The notes: generated by a model not told the origin, from the sequence alone. Positions 1 through 9,982 are shown, counted from the stretch's first letter. The stretch is 21,312 nucleotides of DNA from Rhizophagus sp. LPA8_4_AMF (GCA_021464525.1 JADRCO010001213.1:1-21312); one strand, 5' to 3'. Made by a program: numbers and translations.

Positions 1-160
1 TTTATCAATAGACTATCAATCAGCTATCAATCGGCCTGCCTGATTGGTGACGGATTATGGCGCAAGTTCAATAGGCTACCAATAGGGTAGCCGATTGATA
101 GCTGATTGATAACTTATTTATAACCTATTGATACCCTATTTAACTAATTTCGACCTGTGA
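1..160. repeat. Terminus of a dispersed inverted-repeat element with internal hairpin
   Basis: Bases 14-35 and 90-111 are perfect 22-bp reverse complements, so the segment can fold into a hairpin with a 54-base loop. A smaller stem (74-80 with 86-92) lies inside. Bases 109-159 are identical, in reverse complement, to the last 51 bases of the window (21262-21312). Similarity on both sides stops at the same point (159/160 and 21261/21262), which marks the outer end of the element, reading CACAGGTCGAAATT inward. Because both termini of an inverted-repeat element look alike, the two ends of the window probably lie in two separate copies, a usual place for an assembly to break. No coding capacity is seen. 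Confidence 0.8.
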
Positions 161-496
161 TATCTATTATGAAAATTTTATACCTAATTGATTTATGTGA
201 AATTATATATTGTAACTTTACTTGAAAAATACAATTTTGAATGAAGTGTTTCCCATGAGTTAGAATCTGGTCAATCTGATATTTTAGAACTAGGAAACAC
301 AAACCGTTCAGGTCTGAAGCATAATTCCGATAATTAACACTATAATAGGGCTTATTTTATAATACGAGAAAAATGGTTTTTTAAAAATAAATTATCTATT
401 GTAATACAAATTGACAAAATTTTATATCCAATAAATTTATTATATAACAGATAATCTAATTTTTATTAAAAAATCTCAAGTTTGAGATATCATAGA
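161..496. other. AT-rich spacer without recognisable gene
   Basis: Low-complexity AT-rich sequence between the terminal repeat and the helicase remnant. I see no reading frame, tRNA or repeat that I can support. Confidence 0.6.
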
Positions 497-1740
497 AACC
501 AGATGCTTTTCTTCTTCCTTTCTTTCTTCAATCTCTTACAGGTTCTAATTCGCTGAAGTCTATCAAACAAAAATGTTTTGAAAAGAATATTTTTGAGTAC
601 AAACATGGAAAATTGCAACAAATGTGAGACCATAAGCATATTCTTTTTTTCCAAGGTCTATAATGGCTTTTGGAAGCATTAATCCCTGGCTTTTATGAAC
701 AGTAACAGCCGAGACAAGAGTAACAGGAATTTGCAAATGTGAACAAGTTTTTGTATTTGTTTCCCAGAAGTGTTGAATAGGAGTAATCAGGACAACCTTT
801 TTCCCTTCATTTGATATAATTGTAGAACTGGTGTAATAGTTGATGAATTCCAAGGACTGCAATTGAAAGAGAAGGTGGGCCTTGGTTTTCTTCAAACAGA
901 ATACCATCAATTACACCTATTGAGCCATTTACTAATCCTGAATCCACACATAGATTAGCTCTAAGCATAACACATGCCCCTTAGCTAATAATAGTTGTGA
1001 TTCAAGACCTTTCACCATGTTAGAGTCAGCCTTGGAAGTCTCATTTCCTCCTGTGTGGACAGCACAAATTCTATCAATAGGAGCATTTAACAACTTAAAC
1101 TAATTCATATTAATTTTATCAACATCAATCCTTTGAGGAATAATATATATTGCATTCAAAATTGGTTATCATCTATAAATGAGGAATCATCAAACTATGT
1201 GAAAAGTGTTCTCTAATCATCTATTGTGGATTTACCATCACATAATCACATTAAGATATCTCTAAAATGATATTGCTCAGGCGAATCTACATATTGGTAA
1301 CAAACTGCATCAAGTTAATATACTTTTCAAAATAATCCATATACATTTATACCATCATTTGACAATAAATCATGTCTAAGACTTTTAGAGTAAATGGGTT
1401 CATCAAGCACTGGTGTAGTTGACCAAAGTCATCCACTAGAATAACAGACTGATCACCAAATGGCTGATTTTGATACTTAGGAAATACTATACGTAAACAA
1501 AAATCAACTAAAGCAAGCATGTGATGTTCCATTTTGCTTTTTTTATCTATTATCACATAATTTACACCATTTAATTTTCTTTGTAAATCTTTCAATTGTT
1601 CACTTCCTATATCAAGTTTTGAACTGTTAATTAGAACTGAAAGAGTCGAATAAATTGTTGCTCCATGAATATTAAATGTCACAACACCAGTAGAAGCAAA
1701 CTATCTACGACCAATAACCCGTAATATTTCATTCAGAATA
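497..1740 (-). pseudogene. Decayed PIF1-like (Helitron-type) DNA helicase
   Basis: Read on the minus strand, separate frames carry PIF1-family motifs in the right order. The first is a segment around 1640-1710 ending ASTGVVTFNIHGATIYS, after the Walker A region. Next is a DEAD-like box degenerated to ILVDDFGQ (near 1430-1450). Then come a middle part with VHTGGNETSKAD and LRANLCVDSGLVNGSIG (about 930-1070) and the C-terminal TVHKSQG motif with LPKAIIDLGKK (about 645-700). A basic tail continues in a shifted frame to about 497. Frames are interrupted by stops (for example a TAG just before FASTGV) and by several shifts, and no Walker A GxxGxGKS is visible, so it cannot encode a working helicase. 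PIF1-like helicases of this type occur in Helitrons and as expanded families in mycorrhizal fungi. It could be a Helitron relic or a degenerate host-family copy; no Rep domain is seen to decide. Confidence 0.85.
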
Positions 1741-1796
1741 AAAATATCGTTCATGCAATGTTCGAAGTATTTATTATTGTCCTGAATTTGTACTAA

Positions 1797-2049
1797 TTAA
1801 ATTAATACCGTATTTTCCCATCTCCCTAACGCCTCCGCAGTAGTTGAAAATGAACGCTTCTTTTTTTCCTTACACTCCTTGGTGAAGTCCGCAAGCCTTG
1901 CAGCAGGTTTACCTTTCATGCCATAATCTCGAAAATCTGTGTTCCAGTCTGTAGCATCTTTACTAAAATTTAGATAGCCTACTAAGCTCTAAGTCTCAGA
2001 GATAAGTTACATCGTCCATGATTCGCGGAAGTGTATTAGCTTTAAACAT
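1797..2049 (-). pseudogene. Broken hypothetical reading frame upstream of the helicase remnant
   Basis: A minus-strand frame of about 60 codons ends at the TAA at 1797-1799. It encodes a charged, coherent stretch with KDATDWNTDFRDYGMKGKPA and later a run CKEKKKR. An upstream ATG at 2047-2049 opens a second frame (MFKANTLPRIMDDVTYL) that runs into TGA. Joining the two needs a small indel and skips a TAG near 1990. The family is not recognised. It lies on the same strand as the helicase pseudogene and may belong to the same element or to a neighbouring decayed gene. The absence of compensating splice sites makes decay more likely than an intron. Confidence 0.4.
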
Positions 2050-2269
2050 AGCCGCTTTTATAGCTTAGATAAAAAATGTTTATTTCAAGGGTTATTCTAG
2101 GTTATTCTCTGTGTACCGTATATGAAAGTATATAGATTTTTATATGTCGCAATTGTCGCATGATCAGCTATTCATGATCATGTCTACGGGATGTATTACA
2201 AATATTTAATGAATTTTACTGCGTCATTAATAATATCATTTTTTTAATCATTGCTATCACCATATTACC

Positions 2270-3130
2270 ATGTCTGAAAGTGTTGCTCCAATAGCACCAT
2301 TTGTCTGCAAATGGCGTGATGCTCATAATAGACCACAGCGCTTTGATACTCAGGAGAAACTTGAACATCACGTTTACAATGATCACAAGGATTTAGCCAA
2401 ATTAAAGTGAGTTTTCTATTACTTGAGAAGAGTCTTTTGGTTTAAAACTTTATAATCTGTTCTTATGCAGAGTCTTTTATCGAGAACGCATATTTTATAA
2501 ATGTCTGTGGGAAGGTTGCAAAAAGCTACCGAGTGATACTCTTAAATTAAAAGGTATAAAAAATATGCAAAGTACCTTTAATGATTTAGTAATTATAATA
2601 ATCTATTATTTATTTCTTGCAGAACATTTGCATTGAGCACACCCAACAGAGGCCATTTAAGGTAGGTTCATAAAACTGGTTTTTCTGCTACTTTAAATGA
2701 TCGCATTGACTTTATTTCTTTCATTTTAGTGCCCAATTTGCAAGTATTCGCGTCAATTTGAGTCTCTTGATAAACTAAATCAACACTTAATTTTCAACCA
2801 TAATGATAGCGTCATGGATCCTACAGGCACAGTCGATATGACGAAACAGGAAAAAGGTATTATTTTTAAGCTTCTATTTCACAAGAAATTATGTTTTCTT
2901 ATTGAATCGTGTAATAATATATTTCTTTATTGGTCAAAAAAAATAATCAAGGTGATACTGCTGAATATGAAGTTAAAAAAAATAATCTTTCATATAATCT
3001 TGAAGATGATGTAGCTTATCTTACATGTAAAGCATTATCTAAAAATCTTGATCGGAAGTATTGTGAAAAAATATTAGTGGAGAATGGACTTGACAAGATT
3101 ATTGATTTCGATGAATTTTTTTCAACTTAA
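2270..3130 (+). CDS. C2H2 zinc-finger protein, five exons, one-base frame break
   Basis: Exons by splice signals and phase: 2270-2406, 2471-2553, 2623-2661, 2730-2856, 2952-3130. Exon 1 encodes a degenerate finger (FVCKW, then LEHHVYNDH; the second cysteine of the usual pair is missing). Exons 2-3 encode CLWEGC followed 12 residues later by the EH/IEH histidines and the linker TQQRPFK. Exon 4 encodes CPIC-x-H-x-H (CPICKYSRQF, LNQHLIFNH). The C-terminal part (exon 5) is acidic and ends DFDEFFST. Such fingers usually bind DNA or RNA in the nucleus; the target is unknown. Exon 2 ends in phase 1 but exon 3 is only open and finger-like if one base near 2632 is ignored; otherwise translation gives EHLH-stop. 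So this is either a recent pseudogene or a sequencing error. The acceptor of exon 5 is weak (AATCAAG, no pyrimidine tract). Confidence 0.75.
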
Positions 3131-3216
3131 AAGGATTTGCTCAGAAAATTTATCATCGCAAAATTTTATTATAATCAAGAAATTAGCTTTTTATAAAAAA
3201 GAAATAAAATTATGCT

Positions 3217-3870
3217 TTACCAAGTTCTATTAACAAGCATGATACACTTTTTGATTGCTTCTTTATATTCTGGCACTGGTTGAGCCACATTTAAATGACT
3301 AATGGCAGCGTCTTGCAAAAGATTTTTTCCCTTGTGGGCTCTTTGATTTCTTCTAAGTTTAAAGCGCCCACTTGAAAAATTTCACTTATTGTTATTCCTA
3401 AAGTTGTGGCTGTTATCTTGAATCTTCTGTGTACACCCTCTCAATTCGCGTTGTAGTTGTCCAATAAAGTTTTATATGAAGTAAATTGATCATTTTCGTA
3501 CAATCCTAAATTGTAATGCCACAGAAAGTATTCACACCATTTGGATATTATATCACACAAATCATCAGTAGCGTCACGGACGTCCTCGTTGAAACATAAC
3601 TCTTTTGTATATCCTGTGTCTTTAGAAAATATAAAGTCAGATAAAGTATTGAGAGTACTTCAGGTGAATTGAGGAATACTTACCTCTTTCGAGGAGAATT
3701 AAATTGCTAGAATCACGAGCTTCATTGTCCCAAAATGAATCTGAAATTTCGCCACGAGACCTACGTCTATATATAGTAACTCTATTTTGTGGTTGATTAA
3801 GACTCGAGTTATTTTGAATTACATTTACATCATTCCAACATTCGTTAACTTTTTCAAGAATTCTTGCCAT
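3217..3870 (-). pseudogene. Two-exon hypothetical gene, disrupted
   Basis: Exon 1 (3870 to 3684) starts MARILEKVNECWND and contains an arginine-rich stretch (IYRRRSRGE). Its donor is GAGAG|GTAAGT and the acceptor is CTAAAG at 3620, giving exon 2 (3619 to 3217) in matching phase. Exon 2 reads DTGYTKELCFNEDVRDATDD, SKWCEYFLWHYNLGLYEND and so on. An in-frame TGA lies at 3441-3443. Near 3320-3330, beside an A6/T6 run, the frame shifts before the end VPEYKEAIKKC...NRTW-stop. With both defects the gene cannot give a full product. The reconstructed length would be a little under 200 residues. The family is not recognised; it looks like a lineage-specific hypothetical. No transposase or enzyme motif is seen. 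Confidence 0.6.
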
Positions 3871-4525
3871 TTCTTAATGAGCTAGTTAAACTTGAAGATG
3901 ATGAAAATTGATGAGAGGGGAAGGAAATATATTTACGATCACACAGCCCGCCTACTTCTCTTTGTAAACATGAATGGTCCCTTTATTTGTAACAACAATT
4001 GTCCCTTAATTTGTAACGCAGACAATAAATTGATTATTGTCAGCCCAAATATATTTTCAAGTGATCGATCTCACATGACTGTTACTATCTTCCAGGGACA
4101 CATACGCCCTCTCGCATTCGTTTAAAGCCAGAATAACACTATTCTGCTCATTTCCTAAAATCATTTCCTTAGAAATAATCTCTGATCGAAAAAAGGTTTG
4201 CTGTTTGTTCTCTCGTTGACATCTCTTAGTTTCACTATTTAGGCTTTAACTCAAAATTCTCGGCAGTGATCTTAGCCAAAAGTCTGGAATTTTTTTCTCT
4301 ATGCAAGTCAATACCCTCGGACTGCATACTCGATAATTAATTTTTACCACACCGTACTATTATTCAAATCGAAAAAAAATCATGCGCACTTCATTGCGGA
4401 CTGTAACCAGATCACTTTTACCAAAGAAAAAATTTTTTATTAATATAGTGCAAATACATAATTCGGGGTGTGGCCTGTTTCTATGTTGATGTTTACGGAC
4501 TATTATACATAAATTATTTTTTCCT
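3871..4525. other. Spacer with short repeats and a U2-snRNA-like 16-mer
   Basis: No supported gene. A near-perfect short direct repeat (TCCCTTTATTTGTAAC, then TCCCTTAATTTGTAAC) lies around 3978-4017, and an inverted repeat GACAATA/TATTGTC around 4021-4041. The minus strand of 4267-4282 reads CTTTTGGCTAAGATCA, which is the conserved 5' segment of U2 snRNA, but the GUAGUA branch-site-pairing region that should follow is absent. A 77-codon plus-strand frame starting at 3892 has no family features and sits in the probable promoter of the minus-strand pseudogene. Confidence 0.45.
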
Positions 4526-5472
4526 CTATTCTAACCTTTTTGTAGTTGTAGGATGATCTCCCGATAGGATTGAAATAGCTGGCTGTCGTACTACAGTATC
4601 TGTTGGCCAATATATATGTGTATTAGTCATTTCGTTGCTCTCGTTAACTCGAATAAAACTGACTACACCGCAGCTCGTACCCTTAATGTTCATAGTACCC
4701 TGATTCTGAAGGAGACATGAAAAGATGTATTAGGTGGATCACAATCCATTTTCGTATTCTCGTTTACTTCATCGCAAATCTGCTAACGAACAGGTCATTT
4801 CTATGGATATAAACTGTGCCTAAGGAAAAAATCGTCAGGTAAATCACGTAATATTACATACCGACTAAGAGGAAAAATTTTCTTGTGAAGTGATTACTTA
4901 TAATAGGCGGAGCCTAAGATGCGGACACAATGAACAAGCAAAGGTTGAAAGAGTATCCAATCTCTCTAGGAAGACGTAATTGGACTTAACGTGCAAAATC
5001 TTCGCTTCATTGTGGCTGGCTATATAAAAGGAGACAGGTTGTATATGGTAACTGTACTAAGAGTGTTGCGTCCATAACCACAAGATCCTTAAGACTCCTA
5101 GGAATATCTCTTCTGCCACTGAAACTAGCACGAAACTCTTTCAACATACTGTCGAGAATTTGACCAAGAATCCCGGCAATCTCATTCCTTGGAATCTCGG
5201 ACCGTGACGAAAAAGCTACTTGTATTTTAGGTGACTGGGGTGACTCCCCATAAATCGTCTCAGAAAAACAACGTAAATGTTCGGGCACAGTTCCAATATT
5301 CTCAAAAATCTTCACGAGAGTTAAACACTCTATAGACACGAGCATTGCTGTCTTGCACTATCAACATTGTGGACAACTCCTCTTTGTCGTATGTGGCCTC
5401 AACTTCGTAAAGATCAGAATACAGTTTATTCTTCTCCGGTGAACAAAGTTTCTGGGATTTCACGTTATCCAT
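4526..5472 (-). CDS. Candidate spliced hypothetical gene (5' half disrupted or mis-modelled)
   Basis: The 5' part starts ATG at 5472 (MDNVKSQKLCSPEKN) and runs 56 codons to TGA at a T5 run (plus-strand 5304-5308). Dropping one T joins it in frame to an open stretch ENIGTVPEHLRCFSETIYGE and so on, which continues to 5007. The 3' part is a chain of exons with canonical signals and matching phases: one ending 4991 (SHNEAKILH, donor GTTAAG), then 4913-4862 (donor GTATGT), 4819-4788 (donor GTTAGC) and 4705-4526, which ends HPTTTKRLE-stop. I could not find a unique splice path linking the two parts, so the middle is open. No domain is recognised. It starts 73 bases after the stop of the preceding candidate gene on the same strand. 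In sequence of this composition, frames of 60-110 codons can occur by chance, so the gene is tentative. Confidence 0.3.
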
Positions 5473-5544
5473 TTTTTATATTAATCCCATTTCTACGAAA
5501 AAAAAATTTGACCGTATAAGATAGTAAAAACAGACACTAGAGGA

Positions 5545-6518
5545 TTATAGAACATCAGACCCGTTCTTGCCACCAATAATGTAGCCATCGAAGAAACAGT
5601 TTACGAGTTCCTAATGTCTTCATGTTCTATAAGTATTCTACGTACATTGATATAAAATAAATACGTTTTCCGTGGTTAATATATGAACATATGATAGTTT
5701 GTTGATAAATGCACCCACTTGAAAGTCTCAACACTATGGTGGTGTTGTGGTACCATTACTGCTGAAATAATAACTCGCTCTCTTGATTGTTGCTTGCCCT
5801 TATTGTCAACTCATATTGCAAACTGAAAAAATGTTACTATGTATTATCCTTTCTCGAAAATTTTGTGCCATGTCAAATATATCATCACAACTTTCGTGAA
5901 AAGAACTTAGAAGATTGTGGAATGTTTTGTAAGGTTCTTTAAAATTGATAAAAGACAAACACAATAAATGCAATAGCAAATAATACATACTGATTTGTGC
6001 GTGAAGTCGTGAACAAAAAATATGTCTGCATCAGTTATCGCAAGCAATAGGTCGGGAGAGAATCACAATAAACAAGATATTATGTGTTGAACATGTGGAG
6101 AGAAAAGCTCTAGTTAAGAGACCAAATCCTTGTGCTACGTTGTGCTGCGTGCGTAGTATTTTTTGAAATAAGCCTGTAACACATGAAGTATGAATCTCAG
6201 ATACTTAATAACCGTGAACTAGGATAATGATAAAACATCCATTAATTATTCCTGATTGCTGTAATTTCTACTACATTGCTTCGCAGACATTTCACTAAGA
6301 ACTTTTCCATCGGACAAGGCATATATCAATAATGTGATCAACGGCCACCTTGATCGATTTGTAAATGGGATATTAGAAAGAAACGTTTCTTCACGACTCA
6401 AATATCGTGTTCTATTTTTACGCCTATTGTCTTTCTTTCCTAAGTCTCCCAGTAATCCATATGAAGGAATGTTAACAAGAACAAATAATAGAAGAATAAC
6501 ATTTATAATAACTCGCAT
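5545..6518 (-). CDS. Candidate small secreted protein gene (up to six exons)
   Basis: The ATG at 6518 is the only start, as an in-frame TAG lies just upstream. It opens MRVIINVILLLFVLVNIPSYG, a classic signal peptide with a short basic start, a hydrophobic core and a small-residue cleavage region. The mature part begins LLGDLGKKDNRRKNR. Unspliced, the frame gives 90 residues and stops at 6246. A spliced model with canonical GT/AG and matching phases runs 6518-6272, 6173-6067, 6025-5991, 5905-5811, 5761-5715, 5610-5545: about 198 residues ending GGKNGSDVL-stop, with several cysteines. A simpler two-exon version (exon 2 read through to TGA at 6031) gives 129 residues. The family is unknown. Secretion is inferred from the N-terminus alone. 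Several junctions use non-optimal donors (GTAGAA, GTGATT, GTTGAC, GTGCAT), so the 3' structure is speculative. Confidence 0.35.
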
Positions 6519-7020
6519 ATCCCTCAACTAGGTGTTTTAAATTCAAAAACCAGGAAGAAAATTAAAGTATGCTTTACCAAGTTACGTTTAGGAGAGTCTT
6601 TTGCTAATTGCTTAGTCTTTAGATATATGTATATAAGAGCAAGCGGATAGTCATATTTTCCTGGAAGCCTCTACTTGTACAGTGTTTGCTTTTTTTCGAT
6701 TTCACCTCTTCGAGGGGCGCAAAGCGCCAGAAAGTGAGACACGTTCGGTTGAATAAGATATTAAAGGATTTGATTCTCGAAAGCAAACTTACTCCGTGAG
6801 CATAGCTCAGAATCTGCGTGGCTGAGAACAATATCCAAATACGGAAATCAACATAGAATAAAAAGCATTTAAGCAAATACTATAAATATAATCCAATGTA
6901 TCGCCACATCACTGCCACATCCTATTCTAATATAATACAAGAAGGATTACCCTCTCACAGGTATTACGAAGAGTACTAGAGTAGGTATTTCCTTTTCTAT
7001 ATACTTAACAGTGATAAACA
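6519..7020. other. Spacer with a possible 5' leader exon of the secreted-protein candidate
   Basis: On the minus strand an open stretch (about 6876 to 6793) ends in an excellent donor, GGA|GTAAGT (6792-6791). It encodes a hydrophobic peptide (FRIWILFSATQILSYAHG) but has no in-frame ATG. It could be a leader exon spliced towards the ATG at 6518, or chance. The rest holds nothing I can support. Confidence 0.25.
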
Positions 7021-8020
7021 GGGCTGCAAATAGAAATCAAAATTTACCGGCTGGAGATCCAGAAAAAAAATATTTTACCGGATTTCTTTCCGAATGAAAT
7101 TCACCGGATACATAAAATTTTATTTAATGAGAGTGCAATTAAAGAGAGTTGACTGTATTTTTTTTTTCTTTATATTGTTTAGCAATTTTTTTATTATTTA
7201 AAATATAATTATATGTTATTTAAAAAAGGTAAGCTAAATATCATTATTTTATTTAAAATAAATGGCAATCTGTTGATTATTATAAGTTAAAAAATAATGG
7301 CAAAAAACATATTTTGATAGATAATGCAGATATAACTACTATCAGAATAATGTAAAAACTTGATGAAATATCGTTGAGATCATAAGTATAATAAACTTTT
7401 AACTGATTTCAGAATTCAGATATATAAAATTAAAGTAAGTTTGCTAAATATATTTTGATAGTAATTAAAAAATATATAATATGAATGTTAAAATTTTTTT
7501 TAATAAAAATTTATTTCTGCATTTACAAAATATAATGAATGTTATTAATGTCATAAAAATATTTTAGATTAATAGATACATTATACTTACATAAGCTCTA
7601 GTATAATAAAATTTTTTTTTAATTATTCTAAAAGAAAATAAGTGACAAGTTAAAATATTTGCTACTTGTAGAAATTCTAATATTATATAATTTACCTGAC
7701 TAAGAAAATCGAATTTTTGAATTCAGATAATCAGATAGCTCATCGTCATACATTTAATATGAAATATCTGAATTTGAAAATATAAGAAACTAAGAAACTG
7801 AAATAACTGAAACAAAACCTATTATTTTTAATTATATGGGTTATATAATAAATTCAATATACAATATAATTACTACTCAAATTGTTATTTTAGATGATAT
7901 TGATTACAAAATATCTAAATTACTAATATAAATGACAATATGATCCACGATATTACTTCTCATTCAACATCAATAATAGTATTTTTTACGGATTGTGATT
8001 CTTTATCAGTTTATCTATAA
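7021..8020. other. Extremely AT-rich non-coding stretch
   Basis: About 1 kb with long A and T runs and no open frame of note. A hand count of 7201-7260 gives about 6 G/C in 60 bases. The only non-AT feature is at 7019-7100: CAGGGCTGCAAATAG, a hAT-like terminus, followed by three ACCGG motifs. No matching opposite end was found, so no element is called. Confidence 0.6.
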
Positions 8021-8149
8021 TTAATCACGTGGAATTACAGAAACAGTTCCCAATTTCTTGGAACCGAATAAACTATTTAAATTATCAAGAGTGATTTGCA
8101 AATGCTCATTGACAGTTTGGTGACACGTATCATTTATCAAAATTTCCAT
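8021..8149 (-). CDS. Small 42-residue ORF or gene fragment
   Basis: ATG at 8149, TAA at 8021-8023. The peptide is balanced and soluble (contains CHQTVNEHLQITLDNLNSLF) and has normal codon composition, unlike the surrounding near-pure AT sequence. It may be a fragment of a captured or decayed gene. No family is recognised and no splice extension was found. Confidence 0.2.
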   Translation of the reverse strand: MEILINDTCHQTVNEHLQITLDNLNSLFGSKKLGTVSVIPRD

Positions 8150-8555
8150 TTTTTTTGTTTTTTTTTCGAATAATTTTCCGGTTACATAGATTTATGGGCG
8201 GGTTTTTTTATAGATTATTTTTTTTTTCAACGAAAAAATTCTCTAAATAAAATATATAAAGCAAAAGCTAATAAGTTTACTAATAAATAATTTTAATAGA
8301 GTTTCTTTTGAAAAGGAAGAATTTGATTTTTTTGCTCCGCAAAAAAATTCTCGAACAATGGAAAGTTCGGATTAACCGACTATTTTTATGTAAGTTATAC
8401 GTAGTCTAAAATCTAAATTAGGTATACATATATAATACAACATAAGTCTGTGCTATTAAAGGTTAAAACGAGAAAAAAAAATTCAAACTCAACTAATACA
8501 GTTTTACTTAAATTCTACATAAATATACAATATATATATTTTTTTTTCACAAAGT

Positions 8556-9982
8556 ATGCGAGTCTCCTCTAATCCAACAAATTCTACAACACGAGCTCCT
8601 TCTCCTTCTCCCTTTTCTTCTGTAATACAACAATTATCTCGTTCAAATACTTTTGCAACCTTGATTCAATCACTAAATAATAACAATTCGTCCAGTAGGA
8701 GTGACGGGTTGGACGAAATATTTAACGCACGGATACTGCAGCATGCAGCTACCACAAGCAGACCGACTAGTAGGGCTGGATCTTTGTCTTTACATAGAAG
8801 AAGTTCAGCAAGGGATCATAGAGCGATGAAAAGGAAATGGAGAAACACACATGGTACCAGTGGAGAATTTGCATTAGGATTTGAAATCGTGTACTGTGAC
8901 GGTGGTAATTACAGGTATGTTGCGGTATTATTCTAATTGGTCCGAGCGATTGCAAGTTTATAGCAATAACTTCGAACTTAGGCTAGTGTCATGGTATAAG
9001 GTAGACATTCAAACCATAAAGACGTCAAGAGAATGTATTTCTTATAATGTCTGGTAAAAATACACGTCTTATAATCGAGAACGAGGGTTTTGAATTTGCC
9101 TATAGATTCGCGATTCAGTCAGTTATTCAATATTAGCATTAGTAGTAATGACCAACAAATTAATTCCAGACAGTCGAATATTTACTTATTTAAATTAATT
9201 TTATTTAGTCCGGCATATAACGTGGATAACATATTAAAAAATGATACTGCAGTCTACTGGTAATTTTTATTTTCATTATGTTTCAATTTGTTTATGATCA
9301 AATGGCTAATGATTATTTCAATAATTAGTTCAAAGAAGAGTAACAATGTTAATATTATACTAAGGTTCAGTGATCCGATCTTGGGAGTTATGGATCCGGC
9401 ATTTGTACTTTCAAAAGTTATTGTAAAAGCTCCTACACATGGTTTTACTGCTCCATGTATGTTTTCAATTTTAATAGCATATTGTTAAAATTATGCGAAA
9501 ATTTATCATTTTTTTTTGTTTAAATAGGCAAAGAAGGATTAGTTTTTGTCTCTTATGATCCTATATCAATTGAAGGTAAGATAAATTAATAACATACTTT
9601 GCTTTTTTAATTATATTAATCTATCCATCTTTTATAAATAGACACTTTAAAGTATGATGATTTTACTGAAGCTGATTACCGAGCATTATATGAAAGTGGC
9701 AATGTAGACGATTCCTGGCCTGCAGCATTTTTCCGATTAGATTATAGAACAAATATGACGACTCAAATCTTGCAACCTAATCGGTAAGTAAATAAATTTT
9801 CTTTCCTTTTTTTTTCTAATTAATTAAATTATACTAAAGTTCCATCTTTAAAAAGATCGGGTAAATATATTTTGGTAAAATTACTTCGAGCGGAAGGCGA
9901 TGCGGATAATATTGATCTTCAATATTTAGGTTTAATGGGATTTACTGGACCGAGGTCATTTGATGCTGGTTCGTTGAGATAG
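8556..9982 (+). CDS. Galactose-binding-like beta-sandwich (discoidin/APC10-like) protein, six exons
   Basis: Exons 8556-8914, 9209-9259, 9329-9456, 9528-9575, 9642-9783, 9856-9982 join with canonical GT/AG and correct phases to exactly 284 codons plus stop. Residues 1-95 are Ser/Thr/Pro/Asn-rich and probably disordered, followed by a basic patch (MKRKWRN). From about residue 108 the protein is a conserved-looking single domain: FEIVYCDGGNYSPAYNVDNI, then KNDTAVYC, NVNIILRF, VIVKAPTHGFTAP, EGLVFVSYDP, KYDDFTEADYRALY, and a final SGKYILVKLLRAEG with NIDLQYLGLMGFTG. The pattern of an exposed binding loop, a conserved 'D..YC' segment and a C-terminal strand carrying YILVKLL resembles F5/8-C/APC10-type beta-sandwiches. 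That is a fold guess, not a family match. No signal peptide or membrane segment is seen, so it is probably cytosolic or nuclear. The first intron is the longest (294 bp). Confidence 0.85.

Noticed and set aside
3892-4125. 77-codon plus-strand open frame
   Set aside because: No domain or splice support; it overlaps the presumed promoter of the minus-strand pseudogene and contains short repeats.
6334-6531. 65-codon plus-strand frame
   Set aside because: Antisense shadow of the signal-peptide frame on the minus strand.
7019-7040. CAGGGCTGCAAATAG as the end of a hAT element
   Set aside because: No matching opposite terminus or 8-bp duplication was found in the window.
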